A stretch of DNA of 64,000 bases from Scybalousia_A sp045221575 (GTDB taxonomy: Bacteria > Bacteroidota > Bacteroidia > Bacteroidales > P3). The notes under the pieces were generated by a model. It saw only the letters and a list, made by a program, of their open reading frames with translations. It had not been told where the DNA came from and did not search any database. The stretch is taken from contig JBGUWU010000013.1 in the NCBI GenBank assembly GCA_045221575.1, positions 1 to 64,000 on the forward strand, read 5' to 3'. The position numbers and the translations under genes were made by a program. Below, piece by piece: positions 25,275 through 33,296 of this stretch (position 1 is the stretch's first letter; every line of letters begins with the position of its first letter).

Positions 25275-27398
25275 TTATGCTGTTACTTCAGTTGTTGAAG
25301 TTTCATTATCATTTATTTCTTCTTTTGGTTTAATGCCCTCAATATTATCTTCCCATTGCCTTGGTCCAAATATATTTTCCACATCTTCTCTAAATATAAC
25401 CTCTTTATCTCTAAGCAAATCAGCCAAAAGTTTCAACTTATCTTTGTTTTCTGTTAGTATATCACAAGCTTTTTTATATGCTTGCTCCAAAAGTTCATGA
25501 ACTCTTTCGTCTATCAATTCAGCCGTTTTTTCAGAGAAAGGACGTTGGAAAGAATATTCACTTTGACCTGTAGAATCATAATAACTACGATTGCCTACCT
25601 TGTCGTCTAAGCCATAGTACTTAACCATAGCAGTAGCCATCTGTGTTGCTCTTTCTAAATCGTTCAACGCACCTGTAGAAACATCACCAAAGGTTATATA
25701 CTCTGATGCTCTACCTCCAAGCAAAGATATTATTTGGTCAAGCATTTGTTGTTTAGTAGTTATCTGTCTTTCTTCTGGTATGTACCAAGCTGCACCTAAA
25801 GCCATACCTCTTGGAACTATGGTAACCTTTAACAAAGGATTAGCATACTCTAAAAGCCAACTAACAGAAGCATGTCCTGCTTCATGATAAGCTATCCTCT
25901 CTTTTTCTTTAGGAGAAATTATTTTACTCTTCTTCTCTAATCCTCCAACTATTCTATCTACTGCATCAAGAAAATCTTGTTTGCCTATTACTTGTTTTCC
26001 TCTTCTTGCAGCAATGAGAGCAGACTCATTACAAATATTAGCTATATCTGCACCAGAGAAACCTGGAGTTTGTTTTGCAAGAAAAGTTGTACTAACTTCA
26101 GTTTCGTCAAATTTAAGATTCTTCATATGAACCTTAAATATGGCTTCTCTTTCCTTAAGTTCTGGTAGTTCTACATAGATTTGTCTATCAAATCTTCCTG
26201 CTCTAAGAAGTGCTTTATCTAATATATCTGCTCTATTTGTTGCAGCAAGCATTATAACACCAGCATTACTACCAAAGCCGTCCATTTCTGTTAGCAATTG
26301 ATTTAAAGTATTTTCTCTTTCATCATTTGCTCCTCCAACAATATTCTTACCTCTTGCTCGTCCTATAGCATCTATCTCATCTATAAAGATAATACAAGGT
26401 GCTTTAGCTTTAGCATTATTAAACAAATCTCTAACTCTTGATGCTCCAACACCAACAAACATTTCTGTAAAATCACTACCACTTAATGAGAAGAAAGGAA
26501 CTTTCGCTTCTCCCGCCACCGCTTTAGCAAGAAGAGTTTTACCTGTTCCTGGAGGGCCGACTAATAAAGCTCCTTTAGGAATCTTACCTCCAAGTTTGGT
26601 ATATTTATCTGGATTCTTTAAGAAATCAACTATTTCCATCACCTCTACTTTAGCTTCTTCCAAACCAGCAACATCTGCAAAGGTAACATTTGTGTTTTTG
26701 TCTTTATCATAAAGTTTTGCTTTGCTCTTACCTACAGAGAATATACCGCCAAATCCTCCTCCCATATTAGAGCCAGATCCTCTATTCATCATTCTAATTA
26801 TTATAATCCACATAACTATTAGAAATAGAGTAGAAATAATAAAGCCACTATTCTCTGACCAAAAACTTCCTCGTTTTTCTATTGTTGGATTGATACGGTT
26901 TTGAGCAATAACTTGTTGTTTTTGTAATTCTGTTAAATCTTTACCAAGAGTATCTTCAACATTCCATTGATTTTCTATGGTCTGTAGTTGCTCTCTAAAA
27001 TCTTGATAGTCTACAAATTTATAAATATAACTTGCATTCAATTTATCCAAAGAAAGCTTATCAGAAGAAAATACTCCACCGTCATTTTTAAAAATGTCGT
27101 TATACATAGTATCTCCTCTGCTAATTGCTTCTTGTTTTATAAATATTTCTGCATATTCGTTGTTAATAACCTTTATTTGAGAAAAATCCTTGTTATTAAT
27201 TACTTTTTGTAATTTTTCCCAATTGACTTCACGACTTACATTACTTTTTCCGTCTTTTTTACCTGAAGTCCAAAGGAAAATAATAATAGCTAAAGCCACA
27301 ACATAAATCCAATAAACATTGAATTTCTTTTTGTTGTTAGGATTTTGTTTTGCCTTGTTTATATGCTTTTTTTTATTTGCTTGATCTTGTTCTGCCAT
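25275..27398 (-). CDS. ftsH: ATP-dependent zinc metalloprotease FtsH
   Basis: Membrane-anchored AAA+ protease that degrades membrane and regulatory proteins. 707 residues: a membrane segment at about 28-44, an extracytoplasmic domain, a second segment near 185-202, Walker A GPPGTGKT near 280, Walker B IIFIDEIDAIG, the SRH region with LRAGRFDRQ, and zinc site HEAGH near 505. The C-terminal tail ends in a low-complexity acidic stretch. A Gly-rich linker (GSGSNMGGGFGG) precedes the ATPase domain. The partner order rsfS-ftsH-LUD is normal for the phylum. Confidence 0.97.
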   Translation of the reverse strand: MAEQDQANKKKHINKAKQNPNNKKKFNVYWIYVVALAIIIFLWTSGKKDGKSNVSREVNWEKLQKVINNKDFSQIKVINNEYAEIFIKQEAISRGDTMYNDIFKNDGGVFSSDKLSLDKLNASYIYKFVDYQDFREQLQTIENQWNVEDTLGKDLTELQKQQVIAQNRINPTIEKRGSFWSENSGFIISTLFLIVMWIIIIRMMNRGSGSNMGGGFGGIFSVGKSKAKLYDKDKNTNVTFADVAGLEEAKVEVMEIVDFLKNPDKYTKLGGKIPKGALLVGPPGTGKTLLAKAVAGEAKVPFFSLSGSDFTEMFVGVGASRVRDLFNNAKAKAPCIIFIDEIDAIGRARGKNIVGGANDERENTLNQLLTEMDGFGSNAGVIMLAATNRADILDKALLRAGRFDRQIYVELPELKEREAIFKVHMKNLKFDETEVSTTFLAKQTPGFSGADIANICNESALIAARRGKQVIGKQDFLDAVDRIVGGLEKKSKIISPKEKERIAYHEAGHASVSWLLEYANPLLKVTIVPRGMALGAAWYIPEERQITTKQQMLDQIISLLGGRASEYITFGDVSTGALNDLERATQMATAMVKYYGLDDKVGNRSYYDSTGQSEYSFQRPFSEKTAELIDERVHELLEQAYKKACDILTENKDKLKLLADLLRDKEVIFREDVENIFGPRQWEDNIEGIKPKEEINDNETSTTEVTA

Positions 27399-27406
27399 AA
27401 GTTTAA

Positions 27407-27778
27407 TTATTCTTTATCCTCAAAATGGATTTGTTTAACATCATTCCACATACTCTCTATATTGTAAAACTCTCTTGTTTCTTGTAAGAATATATGTATT
27501 ATCACATCAAAATAGTCTAAAAGAATCCATTGACAATTTTGCAGACCCTCTCTTTTATGTGGGTGAATATGAAGTTTTTTAAATATATCTTCTTCTATTT
27601 TTTCTGCTAAGGCATCTGCATGAGAAGGAGAGTTAGCTGTACAGATAACATAATAGTCAAAAAGAGAGCCTTTTACTCCATCAAAATCTATCAATACTAC
27701 ATCTTTACCAATCTTTTCCTGAATTGCATCTATTGCAATGTTTGCTAAATTTTCTGCCGATTTTCTATCTTTTGTCAT
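27407..27778 (-). CDS. rsfS: Ribosomal silencing factor RsfS
   Basis: 123-residue RsfS/Iojap family protein that binds ribosomal protein L14 and blocks subunit joining when nutrients are short. Hallmarks are DVVLIDFDGVKGSLFDYYVI (about 30-49), a HADALAEKIEE helix, and EGLQNCQWILLDYFDVIIHIF. It is first in the rsfS-ftsH-LUD run, with eight bases to ftsH. A TATATTTG box on the minus strand (27805-27812) may be its promoter. Confidence 0.93.
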   Translation of the reverse strand: MTKDRKSAENLANIAIDAIQEKIGKDVVLIDFDGVKGSLFDYYVICTANSPSHADALAEKIEEDIFKKLHIHPHKREGLQNCQWILLDYFDVIIHIFLQETREFYNIESMWNDVKQIHFEDKE

Positions 27779-27817
27779 ATATACAATTAGTGTAAATTAA
27801 TTTGCAAATATACAAAA

Positions 27818-27876
27818 TAATTAGAAATTAGTAATTTCTCATTACCAATTTCTAATTACTAATTTCTAATTATTAA
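27818..27876. repeat. Family 1 repeat, copy R3 (ends only)
   Basis: TTAGAAATTAG-type units run into their own reverse complement (AATTTCTAATTACTAATTTC), without core or second module. It lies between the divergent rsfS and dapD genes, unlike the core-bearing copies, which lie at gene 3' ends. Confidence 0.7.
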
Positions 27877-27937
27877 ACAATAATAAGTCTTCTTTTGTCG
27901 TTATTTATTTTGAACAAACAAAAAAAATTATTGCAAT

Positions 27938-28738
27938 ATGATGGATAAGGAAATTATTTTAGCGGCTTGGGAAAACAGAGAACTGTTAAAGGAAAGACAA
28001 ACAATAAATGCTATCAACGACACTATAGCATTACTAAACAGAGGTGAAATAAGAGTAGCAGAAAAACAAGGCGAAGAATGGGTTATCAACGAATGGGTAA
28101 AAAAAGCTATCGTATTGTATTTCCCTATCAATCCTACAAAGAAAATGATTGCAGGAGATTTTGAGTTTGCTGATAAAATTCAAACAAAGAAAGATTATTT
28201 AGAGTGGGGAGTAAGAGCAGTCCCAATGGCTGTTGCAAGATTTGGTTCATACGTTGCTCCGGGAAGTATATTGATGCCTTCTTATGTTAATATAGGAGCG
28301 TATATTGACAGTGGAACAATGGTAGATACTTGGGCTACCGTTGGTTCTTGTGCTCAGATAGGAAAAAATGTGCATCTTGCAGGAGGTGTTGGCATAGGGG
28401 GAGTTTTAGAACCAATAGGAGCAAAGCCTGTTATTGTAGAAGATGACTGTTTTATAGGTTCAAGATGTATAATTGTCGAAGGAGCAAGAATATGTGAAGG
28501 AGCCGTTTTAGGTGCTAACACAGTGATAACTGCTTCAACAAAAATAATAGATGTAACTACTGAAGAAAGGACAGAATACAAAGGTTATGTTCCAAAAAAT
28601 TCCGTAGTAGTACCAGGAAGCATAACAAAACATTTTCCAGCAGGCGATTTCAATGTTAATTGTGCTTTAATAATAGGTCAAAGAAAAGAAAGCACAGATA
28701 AAAAAACATCTTTAAATGATGCTCTAAGAATGTTTTAA
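27938..28738 (+). CDS. dapD: Tetrahydrodipicolinate N-succinyltransferase
   Basis: Succinylates tetrahydrodipicolinate in the succinylase branch of lysine and meso-diaminopimelate synthesis. About 266 residues with a left-handed beta-helix of hexapeptide repeats (VNIGAYIDSGTMVDTWATVG, GVGIGGVLEP, EGAVLGANTVITAST). The N-terminal helical domain and the VVPGSITKHFPAGDF C-terminus fit the family. The start is ATG 27938 or the adjoining ATG at 27941. The succinyl route means diaminopimelate is made here, consistent with Gram-negative peptidoglycan. Confidence 0.96.
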   Translation: MMDKEIILAAWENRELLKERQTINAINDTIALLNRGEIRVAEKQGEEWVINEWVKKAIVLYFPINPTKKMIAGDFEFADKIQTKKDYLEWGVRAVPMAVARFGSYVAPGSILMPSYVNIGAYIDSGTMVDTWATVGSCAQIGKNVHLAGGVGIGGVLEPIGAKPVIVEDDCFIGSRCIIVEGARICEGAVLGANTVITASTKIIDVTTEERTEYKGYVPKNSVVVPGSITKHFPAGDFNVNCALIIGQRKESTDKKTSLNDALRMF

Positions 28739-28784
28739 ATAACATCTTCTCTTTATTCATTAAAGATTATTTTTCTCTTTTTTT

Positions 28785-28817
28785 CTTACGCAAAATTTAC
28801 GTAAGGCTGTATTTTTT
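28785..28817 (+). terminator. Possible dapD terminator
   Basis: A 6-bp stem (CTTACG with CGTAAG) has a 9-base loop, followed by GCTGTA and seven T. It is weak, but the only hairpin close after the dapD stop. Confidence 0.4.
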
Positions 28818-28829
28818 TCTTGCTTTATT

Positions 28830-28940
28830 TTATAAAAAAAACATCAACTCTTTTACATACAAAAAGCAAGTTTTAAATTTTTAAAATCAACTTTTAAAAA
28901 ATTAAAATCAACTTTTATTTTACTAAAATCAAAAGTTATT
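28830..28940. repeat. Family 2 module array
   Basis: Units such as AACATCAACTCTTTT, TAAAATCAACTTTTAAAA, TAAAATCAACTTTTATTTTA and TAAAATCAAAAG follow one another. It lies in the convergent spacer between dapD and the DUF262-HNH gene. Confidence 0.65.
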
Positions 28941-28958
28941 AATCTTAGCACAAACAAA

Positions 28959-28978
28959 ATTAGATAATATTATCTAAT
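28959..28978 (-). terminator. Perfect palindrome after the DUF262-HNH gene
   Basis: A 20-base perfect palindrome built on ATTAGATAAT, followed by a further TATCTAATT half, lies 13 bases past the minus-strand stop. It could end the restriction-modification transcript or mark the island boundary; neither is shown. Confidence 0.4.
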
Positions 28979-28991
28979 TATCTAATTTTCA

Positions 28992-30083
28992 TCATCTTCC
29001 GCCCTTTTCCCTGTTACATTTTCTACAAAGCATTTGACAATTATCTTCTGTAGTTCTCCCTCCAAGATGCCAAGGGGTTATATGGTCGGCTTCCATTTCT
29101 TCTATAGCAAAATGTTTTTTACACTTAGGACATTCTCCTTTTTGTTTTTCATAAACAGACCGTTTCATGTTATTATCAAACGCACGAATATTTAAATGTC
29201 TTTCCTCTCTATCAAAAACATAATAATAAATTCCCTTTTTATCTGTTACATCGCTATCTGCCATTAAATGGCTTACCTCTTTTTCTAATTTATCTGTATC
29301 AAGAAATTCATCTTTATACTTGTTATAAATCTCACCCCAATTAATGCCCTTTTGTTCATTCCTATAATGTGGAAAAGTTGATTTAACCCAATTGATAACA
29401 GCAGAAAAGTATTGCCAAAGTAGATTTGCATTTTGGTCATGTTGATGTTTAGACATATACTCTTCAACATTATTATTATTTACCCACTTAATAGCAGTCT
29501 CTAAATAATCTTGTCTTATGCAAGAGCCTGACATATATTTGTTGGCAATTTGGTAAGCAACACAAGAGTTTTTACTAAAATATGTTTTTGCACTTGTTAC
29601 CCACGAACCACTATAAACAGCATTCCTCAATTCTTGTTCAGTTAATTGTACTCCTGCTATATTGATTGTTTTAAACCAATTTAGTTTTTCTTTATCCGTC
29701 CCACTACAAACATAAACCATAAGTTTATATGAGAGAAAATTTTCTTTATCTTCATCTTTGAGATTGTTAAAGTAATAAAAATCGTGTGAAAAATCTCCAT
29801 TTACATATTGACAAATACTAAGTGTTCTTTGTTGCCCATCTATTATTTCAAAAGGAACTTTGATGTCATCATCTCTAAAAGCCCAATACATAACATTTAA
29901 AGGAAACCCGTTCATTATAGTAGTAATAACAGCATCTCTTTGTTTTTCATTATAAATAAATTCTCTTTGATAAGCAGGGCGCACATCAAGTTTTCCACCA
30001 AAGGCTTTTACTCCTTTTTCTTGACTATCTACATAATCTTTTACTAAATCTCTAATTGTAATTTCTTTTAATTTTATTTCCAT
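28992..30083 (-). CDS. DUF262 and HNH nuclease (putative restriction enzyme)
   Basis: 363 residues in two parts. The N-terminal DUF262 (ParB/Srx-like, as in GmrS and SspE) carries the NTP-site signature IDGQQR near 87-92. The C-terminal HNH domain has a CPKC/CRKC zinc ribbon around MEADHITPWHLGG, with the metal-binding His and Asn present. Such fusions act in DNA restriction. It starts four bases after the methyltransferase, so the two are translationally coupled and presumably form one modification/restriction unit. Cleavage specificity and NTP dependence cannot be read from sequence. Confidence 0.88.
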   Translation of the reverse strand: MEIKLKEITIRDLVKDYVDSQEKGVKAFGGKLDVRPAYQREFIYNEKQRDAVITTIMNGFPLNVMYWAFRDDDIKVPFEIIDGQQRTLSICQYVNGDFSHDFYYFNNLKDEDKENFLSYKLMVYVCSGTDKEKLNWFKTINIAGVQLTEQELRNAVYSGSWVTSAKTYFSKNSCVAYQIANKYMSGSCIRQDYLETAIKWVNNNNVEEYMSKHQHDQNANLLWQYFSAVINWVKSTFPHYRNEQKGINWGEIYNKYKDEFLDTDKLEKEVSHLMADSDVTDKKGIYYYVFDREERHLNIRAFDNNMKRSVYEKQKGECPKCKKHFAIEEMEADHITPWHLGGRTTEDNCQMLCRKCNREKGGR

Positions 30084-30087
30084 AACT

Positions 30088-31059
30088 TTATTTCTTTCTT
30101 TTAATTAATATTCTCGCATATTTTCTCTGTTTATTTATATAAGGATAGCCAAAGTTATATTCATCTATCTGAGTACTTGCCATTTCCCCCAATATTTCAA
30201 ATTGTTCTGGATTATATTTATCCATAAAAGTAATAGGTACTCCCATTGCTCCTTCATAATCTATCGGAATTTCTGATACTTTATCTACATTGATAGCATC
30301 ATAATTATCATACTTAGGATATTCTTCTTCATTGTATGTTTTCCAAAGTATTAAATCTTCATGTCTTTTTTTTATATCTAAATTCGTAAACCAACAAATA
30401 TTACCTAAACTTCGCCATTTGTTACCTTCTTCATCTATCCAAAACCTTGTTGCTCGTGGAGTATAATAATATGGCACTCTAAATTCCATATTTCCAAATT
30501 TATAACCCAACCATATTTTATTTGCTTTAAATAGCGAAAATATTTCTTTATAAGTTATTGCGTTTTGATTACCTATTATAAGAAACTTTTTGTTGTATTG
30601 AATTAATTGTGAAACATATTCTCTAAACAAAGAAAATGGAGGATTTGTAACAACTATATCAGCTTGTTTAAGAAGTTCTATACATTCTTTGCTTCTAAAA
30701 TCTCCATCACCTTTTAGTTGTTTAACACCTATTTCTTCTATATCTGGAATTTTATTACCGTTCTTATCTCCAAAATATTCTAAGTATATTGCTTTTTCAC
30801 TATCATTTTTAGAAAACAAATTTATATTTTGATTCTTATAACAAACAGTCGTAAGTTGTTTTAGTTGCAAATCCTCAAATTTGCGAGAAAAATAAGTAAA
30901 GAAACTACTAATATAAGGGTCATCACAATTACAAAGCACTTTTTTCTCTTTAAAATGTTCTTTATAATGACTTAATTCATTTTCTATATCTGTCAATTGA
31001 GTATAGAATTCATCTTCTTTTGCTTTACTTGCCCGTGTTAAACTTCTATTTCCTGCCAT
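30088..31059 (-). CDS. EcoRI-family adenine-specific DNA methyltransferase
   Basis: 323-residue N6-adenine methyltransferase of the M.EcoRI family. The N-terminal KEDEFYTQLTDIENELSHYK and VLCNCDDPYISSFFTYF correspond closely to M.EcoRI, the catalytic motif IV is TNPPF (near 195), and WFTNLDIKKRHEDL follows. It would protect host DNA from the coupled DUF262-HNH nuclease. The target need not be GAATTC: several GAATTC sites occur in this window. It lies downstream of a structured 5' region at 31077-31303. Confidence 0.9.
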   Translation of the reverse strand: MAGNRSLTRASKAKEDEFYTQLTDIENELSHYKEHFKEKKVLCNCDDPYISSFFTYFSRKFEDLQLKQLTTVCYKNQNINLFSKNDSEKAIYLEYFGDKNGNKIPDIEEIGVKQLKGDGDFRSKECIELLKQADIVVTNPPFSLFREYVSQLIQYNKKFLIIGNQNAITYKEIFSLFKANKIWLGYKFGNMEFRVPYYYTPRATRFWIDEEGNKWRSLGNICWFTNLDIKKRHEDLILWKTYNEEEYPKYDNYDAINVDKVSEIPIDYEGAMGVPITFMDKYNPEQFEILGEMASTQIDEYNFGYPYINKQRKYARILIKRKK

Positions 31060-31128
31060 TGTTGATTAATAGTTATAAGCATTGCTATTAATCACAAAAC
31101 AAAATAAAGAATGGTGTAAAATTTTCTA

Positions 31129-31287
31129 TTCGCATTCAGGTAAAGCCTCGCATCGAATACCTCCACAAACATAGAAAATATACACCAATATACGTGTATT
31201 TATTGTTTGTGGATTGTGCGAAACTCTTACCCAAACGGATTATTTCGTAGTACAAAAGAAGTTTGCGAGGCTTGATTTGAATGCGAA
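31129..31287 (-). ncRNA. Candidate structured RNA in the restriction-modification leader
   Basis: The closing stem pairs 31129-31152 with 31264-31287: ten perfect base pairs, a symmetric 4-nt internal loop, then ten more. Inside are a 9-bp stem (CCACAAACA 31163-31171 with 31204-31212) carrying a 6-bp hairpin (ATACAC 31180-31185 with 31194-31199), and a 5-bp hairpin (31219-31223 with 31243-31247). The whole forms a three-way junction of about 159 nt. The minus strand is chosen only because promoters and the downstream operon point that way. I match it to no known RNA family. Confidence 0.5.
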
Positions 31288-31328
31288 ATAATAGTTAATG
31301 CTTTTATATTCGGCACTATTGCCAAATG

Positions 31329-31366
31329 CAAAAATACAAATAAAACTTAAATTAAATGCAAAAATA
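31329..31366 (-). promoter_or_regulatory. Duplicated -7 boxes for the restriction-modification operon
   Basis: Two copies of TATTTTTG on the minus strand (31329-31336 and 31359-31366) sit in a 13-bp direct repeat spaced 30 bases apart. For the nearer box a TTTG lies 22 bases upstream. Transcription from it would begin near 31322 and run through the structured element. Confidence 0.4.
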
Positions 31367-31397
31367 TAAGAAAATAATCACAAATATAAATCAGTAG

Positions 31398-31789
31398 TCA
31401 TGATATTATAACCACCTTTCCTGTAAAAGTTGAATTTGCTCGCAGTATAATATTGCCTTTATCATTTTCTATTTCACAAACTACTTCTTCATACCTATTA
31501 CTAATTTCATTAAACCTATATATAACACTTATAGGGTTTTTACCCATTCCATGTTTTCGTTTTTTAATTATTATAAAATAATCTCTTTGATTTGTATTGT
31601 TCCAATCTTCTATGGTAAATCTTAGCACGTACTTATTGGGTACAGACGCAGAAAAAACAGACCCAATAGTCCCAATAATTAAAGCCCAAAATGACAAACA
31701 CCAAACATTTTGCTTATCTTCTACTATAGGTATAATGGTACCAATGCCAATAAAAATTACTGAAACAATTTGAATGATTTTTTTCTCAT
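31398..31789 (-). CDS. Small two-helix membrane protein with a frame break after its ATG
   Basis: The frame ending at 31398 is open for about 126 codons upstream but has no ATG; a TTG at 31697 would cut into the second hydrophobic helix. The only good ATG (31789-31787, minus strand) is one base out of frame, separated by a run of seven A. With eight A the protein would start MRKKIIQIVSVIFIG and have 130 residues: two membrane helices (about 5-22 and 33-50) and a basic, beta-rich tail. So it is a recent pseudogene, a slippage-dependent gene, or a sequencing error. I recognise no family. Confidence 0.5.
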
Positions 31790-31866
31790 AATAAAAACAG
31801 GTTATATAACATACATACTATAACATATATATGTAGTTATTTAACTTTTACCTAAAATTTTACTCT

Positions 31867-33111
31867 TTACAATGAAAATTCTTGCTTTATTTTTTCAATA
31901 TAGTCTAAACGTTCCCAAGGATAGAAGCAAACAGTTTTCTTTTCTTCTTTTTCATCTTTATCATATACAACTACTTCTTTCTCGTATGGTGTTCTACCGA
32001 AATGTCCATAGGTTGCTGTAGGAAGAAAGATAGGATTTTTAAGTCCAAAACGTTTTACTATTGAGTAAGGTCTTAAATCAAATATCTTAAGTATCTTTTC
32101 TGCTATCTCGCCGTCTGTTAAATTAACTTTTTTTGTGTTATATGTATCTACAAACAAGCCTACAGGCTCTGCAACTCCTATAGCGTATGCCACTTGCACT
32201 AATACTTCATCACACAGACCTGCTGCAACCATATTCTTAGCTACATGTCGCATTGCGTATGCTGCACTTCTATCTACCTTACTTGAATCTTTACCTGAGA
32301 AAGCGCCACCTCCATGAGAACCTCTTCCTCCGTATGTATCAACAATAATCTTTCTACCTGTAAGTCCTGTATCTCCGTGAGGACCTCCTATAACAAACTT
32401 TCCTGTAGGATTAACATATAGTTTATAATCACCTTTAAACAAGTCTTTAGTTGTTTGATACTTTTGTTTTTCTATAATTTTAGGTATTAAAATCTCTTGT
32501 ATATCCTTTCTTATCTTATCTATAGATACATATTCATCGTGCTGAGTAGAAATAACGATAGTATCTATCCTCTTAGGGTTGTTGTTATCATCATATTCTA
32601 TTGTTACTTGTGATTTAGAATCAGGACGAAGATAAGGCATAAGATTAGTCGTCTTTCTAATCTGTGCTAACTCATGAACAAATTGATGAGCTAATACAAC
32701 AGGTAAAGGCATATAATCCTCAGTGTCTTTACAAGCATAACCAAACATCATTCCTTGATCTCCTGCTCCTTGCATAAGAGGGTCTTTTCTTTCTACTCCT
32801 TGATTAATATCTGGGCTCTGTTCATGTATAGTAGAGATAACGCCACAAGAGTTACTTGCAAATTGATATTCTTCCTTTGTATAGCCAATGTTTTTTATCA
32901 CATCTCTTGCTACTTGTTGAACATCAACATAAGCATGGCTTTTTACTTCTCCCGCAAGAAAGACTAATCCTGTAGTTACAAGTGTTTCACAAGCAACTTT
33001 AGAATTACTATCTCGTCTTAAAAATTCATCTAATAAAGCATCTGAAATTTGGTCGGCAATCTTATCAGGGTGTCCCTCTGATACTGATTCTGAAGTTATA
33101 AATCTTGACAT
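31867..33111 (-). CDS. metK: S-adenosylmethionine synthetase
   Basis: Makes SAM from methionine and ATP. 414 residues; opening FITSESVSEGHPDKIADQISDA, the GAGDQGMMFGYA loop near 112-123, GGPHGDTGLTGRKIIVDTYGG split over the phosphate site, and GGGAFSGKD. All motifs are intact. The 5' leader begins with a probable SAM-II riboswitch, so the product likely represses its own synthesis. It supplies SAM for the nearby methyltransferase, although adjacency is probably incidental. Confidence 0.97.
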   Translation of the reverse strand: MSRFITSESVSEGHPDKIADQISDALLDEFLRRDSNSKVACETLVTTGLVFLAGEVKSHAYVDVQQVARDVIKNIGYTKEEYQFASNSCGVISTIHEQSPDINQGVERKDPLMQGAGDQGMMFGYACKDTEDYMPLPVVLAHQFVHELAQIRKTTNLMPYLRPDSKSQVTIEYDDNNNPKRIDTIVISTQHDEYVSIDKIRKDIQEILIPKIIEKQKYQTTKDLFKGDYKLYVNPTGKFVIGGPHGDTGLTGRKIIVDTYGGRGSHGGGAFSGKDSSKVDRSAAYAMRHVAKNMVAAGLCDEVLVQVAYAIGVAEPVGLFVDTYNTKKVNLTDGEIAEKILKIFDLRPYSIVKRFGLKNPIFLPTATYGHFGRTPYEKEVVVYDKDEKEEKKTVCFYPWERLDYIEKIKQEFSL

Positions 33112-33192
33112 TTCCTAAAAAGTTTTTAAACAGTTATTAATTAATTATTAAAAACGTGGAAATACAAAAGAATTGAATAACGAATAAAAGTT

Positions 33193-33250
33193 AATGTTGT
33201 TTTAGCATTCTTTTATTGTGGTTGCAATCAATCCAAATCTATCCACAAAA
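33193..33250 (-). promoter_or_regulatory. SAM-II riboswitch (probable) in the metK leader
   Basis: Read on the minus strand, a stem TTGTGG/CCACAA encloses a loop beginning ATAGATTTGG and ending ATTGCAA; after the stem come AATAAAAGAATGCTAAAA. This order (GTGG, GATTTG, TTGCA, CCAC, TAAA, GCTAAAA) is that of the SAM-II aptamer, an H-type pseudoknot known from alphaproteobacteria and Bacteroidetes. The predicted transcription start near 33251 lies right at its 5' edge. Confidence 0.72.
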
Positions 33251-33257
33251 GTTTTTG

Positions 33258-33287
33258 CAAAATTACTACAAAAATTTTAAATACAAA
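33258..33287 (-). promoter_or_regulatory. metK promoter
   Basis: On the minus strand TTTG (33287-33284) and TAATTTTG (33265-33258) are 18 bases apart. The start falls near 33251, directly before the riboswitch stem. Confidence 0.7.
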
Positions 33288-33296
33288 TAATTTGTC

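Larger units (their letters stand above)
31060..31397. other. Structured leader region upstream of the restriction-modification operon
   Basis: No coding frame is supported. The 338 bases contain a multi-branched inverted-repeat element (31077-31303), a 13-bp direct repeat AAATGCAAAAATA at 31324-31336 and 31354-31366, and, within each copy, a minus-strand -7-like box. Read on the minus strand, the element would lie in the 5' leader of the methyltransferase mRNA. Confidence 0.6.

Noticed and set aside
28959..28978. Phage or island attachment site at the palindrome after the DUF262-HNH gene
   Set aside because: No matching direct repeat was seen on the other side of the island, and no integrase or tRNA gene is present.
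28992..31059. Avoidance of GAATTC as evidence for EcoRI-like restriction
   Set aside because: At least eight GAATTC sites occur in the window (for example near 17137, 18483, 19573, 34269, 46394 and 49215), so no avoidance is apparent. Modified sites could still be tolerated.
31129..31287. HEARO or OMEGA-type RNA next to an HNH gene
   Set aside because: The HNH gene here is a DUF262 fusion, not IscB/TnpB. The element is over 1 kb away from it with the methyltransferase gene between, and the expected HEARO motifs were not seen.
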